Part shown: piece by piece, positions 28,154 through 37,964 of the stretch | Layout: every line of letters begins with the position of its first letter | Numbering within the stretch: the stretch's first letter is position 1 | Source: Arenibacter antarcticus | Lineage (GTDB): Bacteria > Bacteroidota > Bacteroidia > Flavobacteriales > Flavobacteriaceae | Length of the DNA stretch: 64,000 nt | Assembly (NCBI RefSeq): GCF_041320605.1 | Contig: NZ_CP166679.1 | Span: forward strand, 3,706,001-3,770,000 | Direction of reading: 5' to 3' | Program-made: the position numbers and the translations under genes | Notes under the pieces: model-generated | Seen by the model: the letters and a program-made list of their open reading frames with translations, nothing else | The model's database searches: none | What the model was told of the DNA's origin: nothing

Positions 28154-28161
28154 TACTTTTG
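28154..28161 (+). promoter_or_regulatory. -7 box (TACTTTTG) just before lpxD
   Basis: TACTTTTG ends six nt before ATG 28167. If used, the lpxD transcript would be almost leaderless. The upstream -33 element is not clear. Confidence 0.35.
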
Positions 28162-28166
28162 TGCCC

Positions 28167-29183
28167 ATGATATTTACAGCTAGCCAAATCGCAGGTTTAT
28201 TGGAGGGAGATGTTGAAGGTGATCCAGAAATTGCTGTTCATAAGTTGTCCAAGATCGAAGAGGGGGAAGTAGGAGCGTTGACATTTCTTGCCAATCCGAA
28301 GTACACTTCACATATATATACTACCAAAGCATCGGTGACAATAGTGAACAGGGGATTTGTGCCAGAACACAAATTAACCACTACCTTGATCAAAGTAGAC
28401 GATCCGTATACTTCATTTTCCAAATTATTGGAATACTACAATCAGGTGAAAAATAATAAAGTAGGAATTGAGAATCCGGTATTTTTATCGGAGACCGCTA
28501 CCTATGGTGAGGATTTTTATTTAGGAGCCTTTGCTTATGTGGGCAGTAATGTGAAAATTGGAAACAACGTTAAAATTTACCCTAATGTATATGTTGGGGA
28601 TAATGTGGTGTTGGACGATAATGTAGTGATATTTGCTGGAGGTAAGGTCTATTCGGAAACCATTATAGGGAAAAATTGTGTGGTTCACAGTGGGGTAGTC
28701 ATTGGAGCGGATGGTTTTGGATTTACACCCGATCAAAATGGGGAGTACGTAAAAGTGCCGCAAACCGGTAACGTCATTCTAGAGGATAATGTAGAGGTGG
28801 GCGCAGGTACCACAATAGATAGAGCGACTTTAGGATCTACTATCCTAAGAAAAGGTGTGAAATTGGACAATCAGATTCAGATTGCACATAATGTGGAAAT
28901 TGGAGAGCATACCGTTATTGCAGCCCAAACAGGAATTGCAGGGTCAACAAAGATCGGGAAGTATTGCAAGATTGGTGGGCAAGTAGGTATAGTAGGACAT
29001 ATTACCATAGGGGACAACGTGAAAATTCAGGCCCAATCCGGTATTGGAAGAAATGTTAGTGATAATGAAACCTTACAGGGGTCACCAGCATTGAGTTATG
29101 GGGATTTCAATAAGTCCTACGTGCATTTTAAGAATTTGCCGAAAATTATAAGTCGAATAGAAGTTATTGAAAAAAAACATTGA
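28167..29183 (+). CDS. lpxD: UDP-3-O-(3-hydroxyacyl)glucosamine N-acyltransferase
   Basis: Third committed step of lipid A synthesis: transfer of a 3-hydroxyacyl chain from ACP to the 2-amino group. The N-terminal uridine-binding domain (about 1-100) is followed by left-handed beta-helix hexapeptide repeats (about 100-300) such as [14 protein letters not shown] and [13 protein letters not shown], with the catalytic His in [10 protein letters not shown], and a C-terminal helix. ATG 28167 is preferred over the GTG two codons upstream. It overlaps the next gene by 4 bp, so translation is coupled. First gene of the lipid A block. Confidence 0.92.
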   Translation: MIFTASQIAGLLEGDVEGDPEIAVHKLSKIEEGEVGALTFLANPKYTSHIYTTKASVTIVNRGFVPEHKLTTTLIKVDDPYTSFSKLLEYYNQVKNNKVGIENPVFLSETATYGEDFYLGAFAYVGSNVKIGNNVKIYPNVYVGDNVVLDDNVVIFAGGKVYSETIIGKNCVVHSGVVIGADGFGFTPDQNGEYVKVPQTGNVILEDNVEVGAGTTIDRATLGSTILRKGVKLDNQIQIAHNVEIGEHTVIAAQTGIAGSTKIGKYCKIGGQVGIVGHITIGDNVKIQAQSGIGRNVSDNETLQGSPALSYGDFNKSYVHFKNLPKIISRIEVIEKKH

Positions 29184-30586
29184 CGGTGGGTAAAATAGAA
29201 ACTAAACAACGGACAATTGCAAAGGAAGTAACGCTTCAGGGTGTTGGTTTGCATACAGGGCAAAATGTTACATTAAAATTTGTACCTGCTCCAGAAAATT
29301 ACGGGTATGCTTTTAAACGTGTAGACTTGGAAGGGGAGCCACTTATAGAGGCAGACGCCAATTACGTGGTAAATACGCAAAGAGGTACCAATCTGGAAAA
29401 ACGAGGTGTTAAAATTCAGACTTCGGAACATGTCCTTGCTGCCTTGGTTGGCTTGGAAATCGATAATGTACTTATAGAGCTAGACGCCCCGGAGCCTCCT
29501 ATTATGGACGGATCCTCCAAATTCTTTGTCGAGGCTTTGGAAAGCGCAGGCATTGTGGAACAAGAAGCAGCTAGGAAAGAATACATTGTTAAAGATGTTA
29601 TCTCTTATAAGGATGAAGCTACGGGAAGTGAAATCACCATAATTCCTTCAGACACCTATCAGGTGACCACCATGGTAGACTTCGGCACAAAAGTCCTTGG
29701 GACACAAAACGCCACCTTAGAAAATCTAAAGGATTTTAAAACGGAAATCGCGGATGCGAGGACGTTTAGTTTTTTACATGAGCTGGAAATGCTTTTAGAT
29801 CATGGCCTAATCAAAGGGGGAGATCTAAACAATGCAATTGTGTATGTGGACAAGGAAATTTCCGAGGCCACTATGAAGAAATTAGAAAAATCGTTTAATA
29901 AAAAGAAATTGTCCATTAAGCCTAACGGTATCTTGGATAATTTAACGCTGCACCATCCCAATGAAGCGGCAAGACATAAACTGTTAGATGTTATAGGAGA
30001 CCTAGCGTTGACGGGAACAAGGATCAGGGGTAAGGTTATCGCAAACAAACCTGGGCATTTCGTTAATACACAGTTCGCTAAAAAACTATCTAAAATAATA
30101 AAGACGGAAAAAAGGAACTATGTTCCTCAGTACGACTTAAGTCTACCTCCTTTAATGGACATCCATAAGATAATGGATATGTTGCCCCATAGGCCGCCAT
30201 TCTTATTGATCGATAGAATATTGGAGCTCTCCGATCAGCACGTTGTGGGAATGAAAAACGTTACCATGAACGAGCAGTTTTTCGTAGGGCATTTCCCTGG
30301 AGCCCCGGTAATGCCTGGAGTTCTTCAAGTTGAAGCCATGGCGCAAACAGGAGGGGTATTGGTCTTGAGTACTGTTCCAGACCCAGAAAATTATCTCACC
30401 TTCTTTATGAAGATAGATAATGTGAAATTTAAACAAAAAGTATTGCCTGGAGATACGTTAATTTTTCATTGCAGTTTAATATCGCCTATCCGTAGAGGAA
30501 TATGTCATATGCAGGCTTATGCCTATGCCAACAATAGACTAGTCTGCGAAGCAGAAATGATGGCGCAAATAGTTAAAAAGAAATAA
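29180..30586 (+). CDS. lpxC/fabZ: Fused UDP-3-O-acyl-GlcNAc deacetylase / 3-hydroxyacyl-ACP dehydratase
   Basis: 468-residue fusion typical of Bacteroidota. LpxC (about 1-310): [38 protein letters not shown], and [20 protein letters not shown] with zinc ligands; it commits UDP-acyl-GlcNAc to lipid A. FabZ (about 320-468): [14 protein letters not shown] with the catalytic His and [20 protein letters not shown] with the Glu; it dehydrates 3-hydroxyacyl-ACP for fatty acid elongation. The fusion places the enzymes that compete for hydroxyacyl-ACP in one chain, a natural balance point. Start is TTG 29180 (4-bp overlap with lpxD) or GTG 29186. Confidence 0.94.
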   Translation: MTVGKIETKQRTIAKEVTLQGVGLHTGQNVTLKFVPAPENYGYAFKRVDLEGEPLIEADANYVVNTQRGTNLEKRGVKIQTSEHVLAALVGLEIDNVLIELDAPEPPIMDGSSKFFVEALESAGIVEQEAARKEYIVKDVISYKDEATGSEITIIPSDTYQVTTMVDFGTKVLGTQNATLENLKDFKTEIADARTFSFLHELEMLLDHGLIKGGDLNNAIVYVDKEISEATMKKLEKSFNKKKLSIKPNGILDNLTLHHPNEAARHKLLDVIGDLALTGTRIRGKVIANKPGHFVNTQFAKKLSKIIKTEKRNYVPQYDLSLPPLMDIHKIMDMLPHRPPFLLIDRILELSDQHVVGMKNVTMNEQFFVGHFPGAPVMPGVLQVEAMAQTGGVLVLSTVPDPENYLTFFMKIDNVKFKQKVLPGDTLIFHCSLISPIRRGICHMQAYAYANNRLVCEAEMMAQIVKKK

Positions 30587-30589
30587 GGA

Positions 30590-31375
30590 ATGAATCAACC
30601 ACTGGCTTATATACACCCTGGCGCCAAAATTGCCAAAAATGTTGTGGTAGATCCGTTTACCACGATCCACAATAATGTAATTATTGGAGAAGGAACGTGG
30701 ATAGGATCTAATGTCACCATTATGGACGGCGCAAGAATCGGGAAGAATTGTAACATATTTCCCGGAGCTGTTATTTCCGCTCCTCCACAGGACTTAAAGT
30801 ACGACGGGGAGGAAACTACAGTTGTAATTGGGAATAACACTACCATTAGGGAGTGTGCTACAATCCACAAAGGCACCTCGGATCGCATGAAAACGGTTAT
30901 CGGCAATAATTGCCTTATTATGGCCTACTGCCATGTAGCCCATGATTGTCTTGTTGGAGATAATTGCATTTTCTCCAATAATTCTACCCTTGCAGGACAT
31001 GTGAGTATCGGGAACGATGTAATCCTTGCCGGATTAGTAGCGGTACACCAATTTGTTTCCATTGGAAACCATGCCTTTGTTACCGGAGGGTCATTGGTGA
31101 GAAAGGATGTTCCGCCATTTGTAAAGGCGGCCAGAGAGCCTCTTTCCTACGTAGGTATAAACTCTGTGGGTTTAAGAAGACGCGGATTTTCATCAGACAA
31201 GATTAGGGAGATACAAAACATTTATCGGATATTATATCAAAAAAACTATAACAATTCCCAAGCAGTTCAAATTATAGAGGCTGAAATGGAAGCTACCCCG
31301 GAAAGGGATGAGATCCTACAGTTTATACGGGATTCGCAACGAGGAATTATGAAAGGATATGTAAGTACAAATTAG
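30590..31375 (+). CDS. lpxA: UDP-N-acetylglucosamine acyltransferase
   Basis: First enzyme of lipid A synthesis: 3-O-acylation of UDP-GlcNAc from 3-hydroxyacyl-ACP. Left-handed beta helix from about 1 to 190 (AYIHPGAKIAKNVVVDPFTT; IGEGTWIGSNVTIMDGARIG) with the catalytic His in MAYCHVAHDCLVGD and HVSIGNDVILAGLVAVHQF; C-terminal helical domain with GLRRRGFSSDKIREIQ. 261 residues is normal. It starts 3 bp after lpxC/fabZ and is 6 bp from efp. Confidence 0.95.
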   Translation: MNQPLAYIHPGAKIAKNVVVDPFTTIHNNVIIGEGTWIGSNVTIMDGARIGKNCNIFPGAVISAPPQDLKYDGEETTVVIGNNTTIRECATIHKGTSDRMKTVIGNNCLIMAYCHVAHDCLVGDNCIFSNNSTLAGHVSIGNDVILAGLVAVHQFVSIGNHAFVTGGSLVRKDVPPFVKAAREPLSYVGINSVGLRRRGFSSDKIREIQNIYRILYQKNYNNSQAVQIIEAEMEATPERDEILQFIRDSQRGIMKGYVSTN

Positions 31376-31381
31376 AACTAT

Positions 31382-31945
31382 ATGGCATCTACATCGGATA
31401 TAAGAAAAGGATTGTGCATCAGGTACAACAACGACATTTATAAAATAATTGAATTTCTCCATGTGAAACCGGGGAAGGGCCCCGCTTTTGTTAGGACAAA
31501 GCTTAGAAGTGTAAGTACAGGTAGGGTCTTAGAAAATACGTTTAGCGCCGGCCATAAATTGGAAGACGTGCGGGTGGAGACAAGATCATATCAATTTCTC
31601 TATGCAGAAGGGGAAACGTATCATTTTATGAATACGGACGATTACAATCAGATTACTCTTCAGGAAAGTGCTTTGGACGCACCCAATCTTTTAAAGGAAG
31701 GTGAAGTTGTTACCATTCTGTTCAATACTGAAGATAGTATGCCCTTGTCAGTGGATATGCCTGCAAGTGTTATTTTAGAGATTACATATACCGAGCCGGG
31801 AGTAAAGGGGAATACTGCCACTAATGCCACTAAGCCTGCTACAGTGGAAACAGGGGCTACTGTTAATGTGCCACTATTCATCAATGAGGGCGATAAAATT
31901 AAGATCGACACGGAGAAAGGTGCTTATATGGAACGTGTTAAGTAA
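31382..31945 (+). CDS. efp: Translation elongation factor P
   Basis: 187-residue tRNA-shaped factor that relieves ribosome stalling at polyproline stretches. Three beta domains. The tip loop VKPGKGPAF places Lys32 at the site that is modified or left unmodified in different lineages. KOW-like N-domain and two OB domains with the end motif GDKIKIDTEKGAYMERV. Its place inside the lipid A block, between lpxA and the second lpxD-like gene, is common in Bacteroidota but unrelated in function. Confidence 0.95.
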   Translation: MASTSDIRKGLCIRYNNDIYKIIEFLHVKPGKGPAFVRTKLRSVSTGRVLENTFSAGHKLEDVRVETRSYQFLYAEGETYHFMNTDDYNQITLQESALDAPNLLKEGEVVTILFNTEDSMPLSVDMPASVILEITYTEPGVKGNTATNATKPATVETGATVNVPLFINEGDKIKIDTEKGAYMERVK

Positions 31946-31996
31946 TTTTCTTACGTAACACCTAAAATTTCCAATCGGATAAACAACACAAGACTT

Positions 31997-32950
31997 ATGA
32001 GATTTCCGTCCCCATATACCTTAAAACAAATTGCCACCATAATCAATACTGAATATGTAGGGATGGATGATTTTCCAGTACTGGGAATGAATGAGATCCA
32101 TGTGGTTCAAAATGGAGAAATCGTTTTTGTAGATCATCCCAAGTATTATGAAAAGGCATTGAATTCCAAAGCTTCAGTGATCCTAATCAATAAAATGGTA
32201 GACTGTCCACCGGGAAAGGCACTATTAATTTCTCAGGATCCCTTCAAGGATTTTAATGTTTTAACACAGTTTTTCAAGCCCTTTGAAAAGGCAAATAGTA
32301 CCATTTCCAATACTGCGGTAATTGGACATAATACAGTGATACAACCCAATTGTTTTATTGGAAATAATGTGGTGATTGGCGATAATTGCCTAATCCACTC
32401 CAATGTTTCTATTTATGACGATTGTATTATAGGAGATAATGTAGTGATTCATGCAGGGACTGTTTTGGGATCGGATGCCTTCTATTATAAAAGAAGGGCA
32501 GATGGCTATGATAAATTGTTGTCCGGCGGAAGAGTCGTTATCCAGGATAATGTGGATATCGGTGCCCTTTGCACCTTGGATAAAGGGGTAACGGGGGACA
32601 CTTTGATCAAAAAAGGGACCAAATTGGACAATCAGGTGCATGTTGGGCACGATACGGTTATTGGGGAAAATTGCTTGATCGCTTCCCAAACTGGGATTGC
32701 AGGATGTGTCATCATTGAGGACGAAGTAACCTTGTGGGGTCAGGTTGGGGTAACCAGCGCGATAACCATTGGCAAGAAAGCGATTATATGGGCACAGACT
32801 GGGGTTTCTAAATCCTTGGAAGGTGGCAAGACCTATTTTGGTAGTCCAGCAGAGGAAGCTAGGGAAAAATTAAAGCAATTGGCATATGTAAAGCAGATTC
32901 CGTCCATTTCAAAAAAATTAGAAAAAGAAATAAGCAAAGGAATAGTTTAG
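31997..32950 (+). CDS. LpxD-like acyltransferase, second copy
   Basis: 317 residues with the same plan as LpxD: an N-terminal uridine-binding-like domain (about 1-100, MNEIHVVQNGEIVFVDHPKY) and hexapeptide repeats (IGHNTVIQPNCFIGNNVVIG; IGDNVVIHAGTVLG), with the candidate catalytic His in DNQVHVGHDTVIGEN. The C-terminus is shorter and more charged than in lpxD. It is a divergent paralogue, perhaps for another acyl chain or another UDP-sugar; substrate unknown. Flavobacterial genomes commonly hold it between efp and sucD. Confidence 0.85.
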   Translation: MRFPSPYTLKQIATIINTEYVGMDDFPVLGMNEIHVVQNGEIVFVDHPKYYEKALNSKASVILINKMVDCPPGKALLISQDPFKDFNVLTQFFKPFEKANSTISNTAVIGHNTVIQPNCFIGNNVVIGDNCLIHSNVSIYDDCIIGDNVVIHAGTVLGSDAFYYKRRADGYDKLLSGGRVVIQDNVDIGALCTLDKGVTGDTLIKKGTKLDNQVHVGHDTVIGENCLIASQTGIAGCVIIEDEVTLWGQVGVTSAITIGKKAIIWAQTGVSKSLEGGKTYFGSPAEEAREKLKQLAYVKQIPSISKKLEKEISKGIV

Positions 32951-32968
32951 AATATCTTTTCAAATCTA

Positions 32969-32976
32969 TATTTTTG
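32969..32976 (+). promoter_or_regulatory. -7 box (TATTTTTG) of sucD
   Basis: TATTTTTG lies 27 nt before the sucD ATG, downstream of the lpxD-like stop, so sucD can be transcribed on its own. Confidence 0.45.
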
Positions 32977-33002
32977 CTCTAATCAAATAAACCAATAATA
33001 TA

Positions 33003-33875
33003 ATGAGTGTTTTAGTAAACAAGGATTCCAAAATTATTGTTCAGGGTTTTACAGGCAGTGAAGGTACATTTCATGCCGAACAAATGATTGAATATGGTAC
33101 CAATGTTGTAGGAGGTGTAACCCCGGGCAAAGGTGGTCAAGAACATTTGGGTAGACCTGTGTTCAACACCGTGGAGGAAGCCGTAGAAAAGGTTGGGGCA
33201 GATACTACCATTATATTTGTACCGCCCGCTTTTGCAGCTGATGCCATTATGGAAGCGGCCAGCGCTGGTATAAAAGTTATAATTACTATTACCGAAGGGA
33301 TACCTATTGCCGATATGGTTAAGGCATATGATTATATTAAACACATGGATTGCCGTTTGGTAGGTCCCAACTGTCCAGGAGTAATTACTCCAGGGGAGGC
33401 CAAGGTGGGAATTATGCCTGGATTTGTATTTAAAAAAGGAAATGTAGGTATTGTGTCCAAATCAGGGACCTTGACCTATGAGGCCGCGGATCAGGTAGTA
33501 CGCCAAGGACTTGGTATAACTACGGCAATCGGAATTGGTGGGGATCCAATAATTGGTACCACTACCAAGGAAGCTGTAGAATTATTGATCAACGATCCAG
33601 AAACGGAATGTGTCGTTATGATCGGTGAAATTGGTGGTCAATTAGAGGCTGATGCCGCAAAATGGTACAAAGCCAGTGGCAGTAAGAAGCCTATAGTAGG
33701 TTTTATTGCCGGTGAAACTGCACCTGCAGGAAGAACTATGGGTCACGCAGGAGCTATTGTTGGAGGAAGCGACGATACTGCACAGGCCAAAAAGAAGATC
33801 ATGAGAGAATGTGGTATTCACGTAGTAGATTCTCCCGCTGAGATAGGCTTAAAAGTTAAAGAAGTAATGGGATAA
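33003..33875 (+). CDS. sucD: Succinate-CoA ligase, alpha subunit
   Basis: TCA-cycle enzyme subunit coupling succinyl-CoA cleavage to NTP formation. CoA-binding [19 protein letters not shown] (near 15-33), [23 protein letters not shown], and the phospho-histidine site [13 protein letters not shown] near 245. 290 residues is normal. The beta subunit sucC is not adjacent, the usual split in Flavobacteriaceae. A two-stem terminator follows. Confidence 0.96.
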   Translation: MSVLVNKDSKIIVQGFTGSEGTFHAEQMIEYGTNVVGGVTPGKGGQEHLGRPVFNTVEEAVEKVGADTTIIFVPPAFAADAIMEAASAGIKVIITITEGIPIADMVKAYDYIKHMDCRLVGPNCPGVITPGEAKVGIMPGFVFKKGNVGIVSKSGTLTYEAADQVVRQGLGITTAIGIGGDPIIGTTTKEAVELLINDPETECVVMIGEIGGQLEADAAKWYKASGSKKPIVGFIAGETAPAGRTMGHAGAIVGGSDDTAQAKKKIMRECGIHVVDSPAEIGLKVKEVMG

Positions 33876-33894
33876 CCATTGTTTAATCATATTT

Positions 33895-33958
33895 AATTCC
33901 GTTTGTGCTGTCATATTCCAATGTCCTTTGGAAGCGTCAGGATAAACGGAATTTTTTT
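33895..33958 (+). terminator. sucD terminator with nested hairpins
   Basis: Outer arms AATTCCGTTT (33895-33904) and AAACGGAATT (33944-33953) close over an inner stem TTCCAA/TTGGAA, followed by a T run. Confidence 0.8.
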
Positions 33959-34016
33959 CTTAATAAAAACTTGAATGCATTTTTGGCGAAAATTTTAATT
34001 CGCGTAAAACATAACT

Positions 34017-34024
34017 TATATTTG
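34017..34024 (+). promoter_or_regulatory. -7 box (TATATTTG) of fabG
   Basis: TATATTTG lies 24 nt before the fabG ATG at 34049; a convincing -33 element was not found. Confidence 0.5.
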
Positions 34025-34048
34025 ATCAACAACTAAGAAATTATAAAG

Positions 34049-34798
34049 ATGAAGCTACTAGAAGGAAAAAATGCAATTATTACGGGAGCAAGTAGGGGAA
34101 TAGGCATGGGTATAGCACAAGTTTTTGCGCAACATGGTGCAAATGTAGCCTTCACCTATAGTTCTAGTGAAGCGCCTGCGCTTGCCCTTGAAAAAGAACT
34201 TACGGCTCTTGGAGTTAAGGCTAAAGCCTATAAGAGCAACGCTGCAAGTTTTGACGATTCCGAGAAATTGGTGGCCCAAGTATTGGAAGATTTTGGCGGC
34301 GTAATCGATATTTTAATAAATAATGCAGGTATTACCAAGGACAATCTTTTAATGAGGATGGGAGAGGACGATTTTGATACCGTTATTGAAATCAATCTAA
34401 AATCGGTTTTTAACATGACTAAGGCGGTACAGCGTACCATGCTAAAGCAAAGAAAAGGTTCCATTATTAATATGAGTAGCGTAGTAGGTGTAAAGGGCAA
34501 TGCCGGACAAGCAAACTATGCGGCTTCCAAGGCCGGTATGATCGGATTTACCAAATCCATTGCATTGGAGCTAGGTTCTAGGAATATACGTTGTAATGCC
34601 ATTGCCCCTGGATTTATTGAAACAGAAATGACCGATAAATTGGATGCAAAAGTGGTTCAGGCATGGAGAGAAGGTATTCCTTTAAAAAGAGGTGGAGCAC
34701 CAGAGGATGTCGCTAATGCATGTTTGTTCTTGGCCTCTGACCTATCAGCCTATATTACCGGACAGGTATTAAATGTTGATGGCGGTATGCTAACCTAG
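34049..34798 (+). CDS. fabG: 3-oxoacyl-ACP reductase
   Basis: NADPH-dependent reductase of the fatty acid elongation cycle. SDR family signs: GASRGIGMGIAQ (cofactor loop, near 13), NNAGITKDNLLMRMGEDDFD, catalytic Ser in MSSVVGVKGNAGQ, and YAASKAG (Tyr-x3-Lys). The C-terminal end is VLNVDGGMLT. 249 residues. FabG identity over other SDRs rests on the close match to the NLLMRM and IETEMT patterns. It has its own promoter and probably feeds lipid A as well as phospholipid synthesis. Confidence 0.92.
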   Translation: MKLLEGKNAIITGASRGIGMGIAQVFAQHGANVAFTYSSSEAPALALEKELTALGVKAKAYKSNAASFDDSEKLVAQVLEDFGGVIDILINNAGITKDNLLMRMGEDDFDTVIEINLKSVFNMTKAVQRTMLKQRKGSIINMSSVVGVKGNAGQANYAASKAGMIGFTKSIALELGSRNIRCNAIAPGFIETEMTDKLDAKVVQAWREGIPLKRGGAPEDVANACLFLASDLSAYITGQVLNVDGGMLT

Positions 34799-34916
34799 AT
34801 TTTATTTGTGGTTGCACAACCATTAGGTGACCATCAAAAAAAAATCGACATGTAAAAAAAAGTCGTCCCAAACAAAACCAAAAATGGTTTAAATAGACGC
34901 ATTAACCACTATTTTA

Positions 34917-36950
34917 ATGCAAACAGAATCGGTACTTTATATATTGCTTGCGGCAATAGCTTCGTTGGTACTTGTGCTGTTTCAATATAAATACAGGACC
35001 AAAGGAAAGGGAAAGTTGCTATGGGGACTTTCCCTTCTTAGGCTTGTGGCCGTATTTGGTATATTACTTCTATTGCTCAATCCAAAATTTGAACGCAGGT
35101 CCTTTACTACCGAGAAAACCAATTTGGTGCTTTTGGTAGATAATTCCTCTTCCATTCAGGCAGGGGATAAGACCAAGATTACAGACATTCTCAACTCCCT
35201 TAAGACGTTGGGCACCAAATTCTCGGAGAGGTTTAATCTTGTTACTTTTACGTTTGGAAGTGGATTGAAGGAAGGCGATAGCCTTACCATGACCGAAAGC
35301 AATACCAATATTTCCAAAGCCTTGGAAGGCATCAACAGCGTTTACGCCAAGTCTAGCACCGCAGTGGTTCTTTTTACCGATGGGAATCAAACGCTAGGGA
35401 AAGATTATGAGTTTTATGGGAAAAAGCAAAATCTTCCGATCTATCCAGTAGTGTTGGGAGATACTACGGCCTATGAAGATATTAGGATATCAAGGGTGAA
35501 TAGTAATAGGTATGCCTTTCTCAACAGCAAATTTCCATTGGAGATTTTTATCTCCTATGAAGGGAGGGGAAATAGTACCTCTGAATTACAAATTCTTGTC
35601 AACAATATTGTGGTGCATAGAGAGAAGGTGTCACTAAGTGCAGACAATAATGCGAAGACAATAAATACCCAGATATTGGCCAATAGTGTCGGGATTAAAA
35701 ATATTCACGTCTTGGTAGGTCCGTTGCCTAACGAAAAGAATGTCCGTAATAATGAAAAGCAATTGGCTTTGGAGGTGTTGGATGAGGGGACCAAAGTTGC
35801 CATAATATCAAATATTCTTCACCCAGATTTAGGAGTCCTTAAGAAATCTATAGAAAGTAACGAACAGCGTTTGGTTACTTTCTACAAATCCAATATAGAT
35901 TTGGCTGAATTGGAAACGGTGGATCTCTATCTTTTATATCAACCTGATGCTTCCTTTGATAGGATATACAAGCAGATAGAGGTGCGAAAAGCAAATTCCT
36001 TCACCATTGGAGGTACGCAGACCGATTGGCAATTTTTGGAAAAAGTGCAAAAAGGTATAATTTTGGAAAGTGGATATCCCGTACAGGATATTTTTTCGGA
36101 AACTAATCTGGCCTTTTCTAAATTTGATATAACTGATTTTTCATTCGACGGATTCCCGCCTTTGGAGAGCGACGTTGGTCCGGTTCAATATCTGATGCCC
36201 CACGAGAGTTTGCTTAATATGAGCAGTAAGGGAGTTGCATTGGAAAGTCCTCTGTTGGCAGTGGTAGAGAATGATATGGTGAAAACTGCACTATTGCTGG
36301 GGGAAAATATTTGGAAGTGGAGGATGCATGCTTATAAAGAGGAAGGCACCTTTAAGAATTTTGATGCTTTTTTCGGTAAATTATTTCTTTATTTATCTAC
36401 CAACAAGGGGAAAAACAGGTTTAGCCTAGAATATAATCCCATATACAACCACAGTAACGAGGCTATTATCAAAGCTTCCTATTTTGATGAAGTGTTTACA
36501 TTTAACCAGAACGCAACAATCAAACTAAAAATAACGGATACCCTTACCACAAGGGAACAAGAAATATCAATGTTGTTGAAAGGGGGGCATTTTGAAGCAG
36601 ATCTTAGGAACTTTGATCCGGGTACCTATAACTTCACCGCTACTGTGGAGAATGAAAACTTGAGCAGAACCGGTACCTTCACCATATTGGATTTTGATGT
36701 GGAAAAGCAATTTAGTTCTAGTAATTATCAAAAACTGTCCAGGTTGGCCAACAACAGTGGAGGCAAACTGTTTTTTCCTGAACAAATGGACACTTTGATC
36801 CAGCTTTTACACATTGAACCAAAGTATGTTCCTACCCAGAAAAGTAAACTTAATGTTGTACCTTTGATCGATTTTAAAATTATTTTAGGAATAATCGTTT
36901 TGGCGTTGTCGCTAGAGTGGTTTATCCGAAAATATAACGGATTAACTTAA
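34917..36950 (+). CDS. VWA-domain membrane protein (Bat-like)
   Basis: 677 residues. Two N-terminal membrane segments (about 5-22 and 36-58) are followed by a von Willebrand A domain with MIDAS signature DNSSS (near 75) and VVLFTDGNQ (near 150). A long beta-sandwich-rich periplasmic region and a C-terminal membrane helix (KIILGIIVLALSLEWFIRK) follow. The plan resembles BatA/BatB-type or DUF4159-like envelope proteins. Function unknown; VWA domains usually bind metal-dependent partners. The prohibitin-like gene begins 16 bp after it. Confidence 0.75.
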   Translation: MQTESVLYILLAAIASLVLVLFQYKYRTKGKGKLLWGLSLLRLVAVFGILLLLLNPKFERRSFTTEKTNLVLLVDNSSSIQAGDKTKITDILNSLKTLGTKFSERFNLVTFTFGSGLKEGDSLTMTESNTNISKALEGINSVYAKSSTAVVLFTDGNQTLGKDYEFYGKKQNLPIYPVVLGDTTAYEDIRISRVNSNRYAFLNSKFPLEIFISYEGRGNSTSELQILVNNIVVHREKVSLSADNNAKTINTQILANSVGIKNIHVLVGPLPNEKNVRNNEKQLALEVLDEGTKVAIISNILHPDLGVLKKSIESNEQRLVTFYKSNIDLAELETVDLYLLYQPDASFDRIYKQIEVRKANSFTIGGTQTDWQFLEKVQKGIILESGYPVQDIFSETNLAFSKFDITDFSFDGFPPLESDVGPVQYLMPHESLLNMSSKGVALESPLLAVVENDMVKTALLLGENIWKWRMHAYKEEGTFKNFDAFFGKLFLYLSTNKGKNRFSLEYNPIYNHSNEAIIKASYFDEVFTFNQNATIKLKITDTLTTREQEISMLLKGGHFEADLRNFDPGTYNFTATVENENLSRTGTFTILDFDVEKQFSSSNYQKLSRLANNSGGKLFFPEQMDTLIQLLHIEPKYVPTQKSKLNVVPLIDFKIILGIIVLALSLEWFIRKYNGLT

Positions 36951-36966
36951 TAAATAAATAAATTGA

Positions 36967-37782
36967 ATGGACAAATTACCAAAAATTGCGTTACCAATAG
37001 TATTTGCTATTATTGCTTTAGTAATATTAATATCAAAATCTGCCGTCACCATGGGATCTGGGGAGGCCGGTGTGCTTTATAAAACATTTGGAGGGGGAGT
37101 AGTTACGGATCAACCACCTTTAGGTGAAGGATTTCATATAGTAGCTCCATGGAACAAAGTGACTGTTTACGAGGTGCGTCAGCAAGAGGTTTTTGAAAAA
37201 ATGAACGTATTGTCTTCCAATGGATTGGATATAAAATTGGATGCATCAATCTGGTTTGAGCCTATCCGTAGTGAGTTGGGAAAATTGCACCAGGAAAAAG
37301 GTGAGGACTACGTGCAAAGGGTTCTTTTGCCAGCTATTCGTTCTGCTGCACGGTCAGTTGTGGGAAGGTATACACCAGAGCAACTGTATTCCAGTAAGAG
37401 AGATGCAATTCAGCACGAGATTTTTGAGGAATCAAAAAATATAGTGCAAGATCAATTTATACAGTTAAATGATATTTTGGTTAGGGATGTAACGCTACCG
37501 AACACTATTAAGGACGCTATTGAGCGAAAGCTTAGACAGGAGCAAGAATCGTTGGAGTACGAGTTTAGATTGGTAACTGCACAGAAAGAAGCAGAAAAAG
37601 TTATAATAGAAGCACAAGGTAAGGCCGATGCAAACTTAATTTTAAGTGCATCACTAAACGCTAAGATTCTTCAGGATAAAGGAATAGACGCAACTATAAA
37701 GTTAGCTGAATCTCCTAATTCTAAAGTTATTGTTATTGGGGGTGGTGAATCAGGACTACCTATAATTCTTGGGAATCAGTAA
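36967..37782 (+). CDS. Prohibitin-like SPFH (Band 7) membrane protein
   Basis: 271 residues: an N-terminal transmembrane anchor (about 6-23), then an SPFH domain (about 30-200; GEAGVLYKTFGGGVVTDQPP, LPAIRSAARSVVGRYTPEQL) and a coiled coil (ERKLRQEQESLEYEFRLVT; AQKEAEKVIIEAQGKA). Such proteins oligomerise in the inner membrane and in other species scaffold FtsH-type proteases. It forms a likely two-gene unit with the VWA protein upstream. Confidence 0.9.
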   Translation: MDKLPKIALPIVFAIIALVILISKSAVTMGSGEAGVLYKTFGGGVVTDQPPLGEGFHIVAPWNKVTVYEVRQQEVFEKMNVLSSNGLDIKLDASIWFEPIRSELGKLHQEKGEDYVQRVLLPAIRSAARSVVGRYTPEQLYSSKRDAIQHEIFEESKNIVQDQFIQLNDILVRDVTLPNTIKDAIERKLRQEQESLEYEFRLVTAQKEAEKVIIEAQGKADANLILSASLNAKILQDKGIDATIKLAESPNSKVIVIGGGESGLPIILGNQ

Positions 37783-37862
37783 ACACAGCATACAAGTAAA
37801 TTAATATAACAATTTCGATTCAAATTGTTTTGTATAAATTTTCCAAGGTTGAAAATATATTT

Positions 37863-37870
37863 TACTTTTG
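37863..37870 (+). promoter_or_regulatory. -7 box (TACTTTTG) of the histidine operon
   Basis: TACTTTTG matches TAnnTTTG and ends seven nt before the leader-peptide ATG at 37878, so the transcript is expected to begin at or within a few bases of that ATG. No exact TTTG at the usual -33 distance. Confidence 0.65.
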
Positions 37871-37877
37871 TCACAGT

Positions 37878-37934
37878 ATGAAAAACAACAGGACACATCA
37901 TCATCATTTCTTTACCTTCGTTCAGGCGAGCTAA
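37878..37934 (+). CDS. hisL: Histidine operon leader peptide
   Basis: An 18-codon ORF reads MKNNRTHHHHFFTFVQAS and ends in TAA. Four consecutive CAT codons make it a His sensor: when charged tRNA-His is short, the ribosome stalls there and the downstream terminator fails to form. The terminator begins 31 nt after the stop and hisG 106 nt further. I recognise the same type of leader (basic start, His run, FTF, QAS end) from other flavobacterial his operons. It is too short for automated gene calls. Confidence 0.9.
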   Translation: MKNNRTHHHHFFTFVQAS

Positions 37935-37964
37935 GAATGTATTGTTGTACCTAAACTATATTCT

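Noticed and set aside
37881-37964. Antiterminator stem for the his attenuator
   Set aside because: Several short complementarities (for example AACAAC with GTTGTT) exist, but none is convincing by eye.
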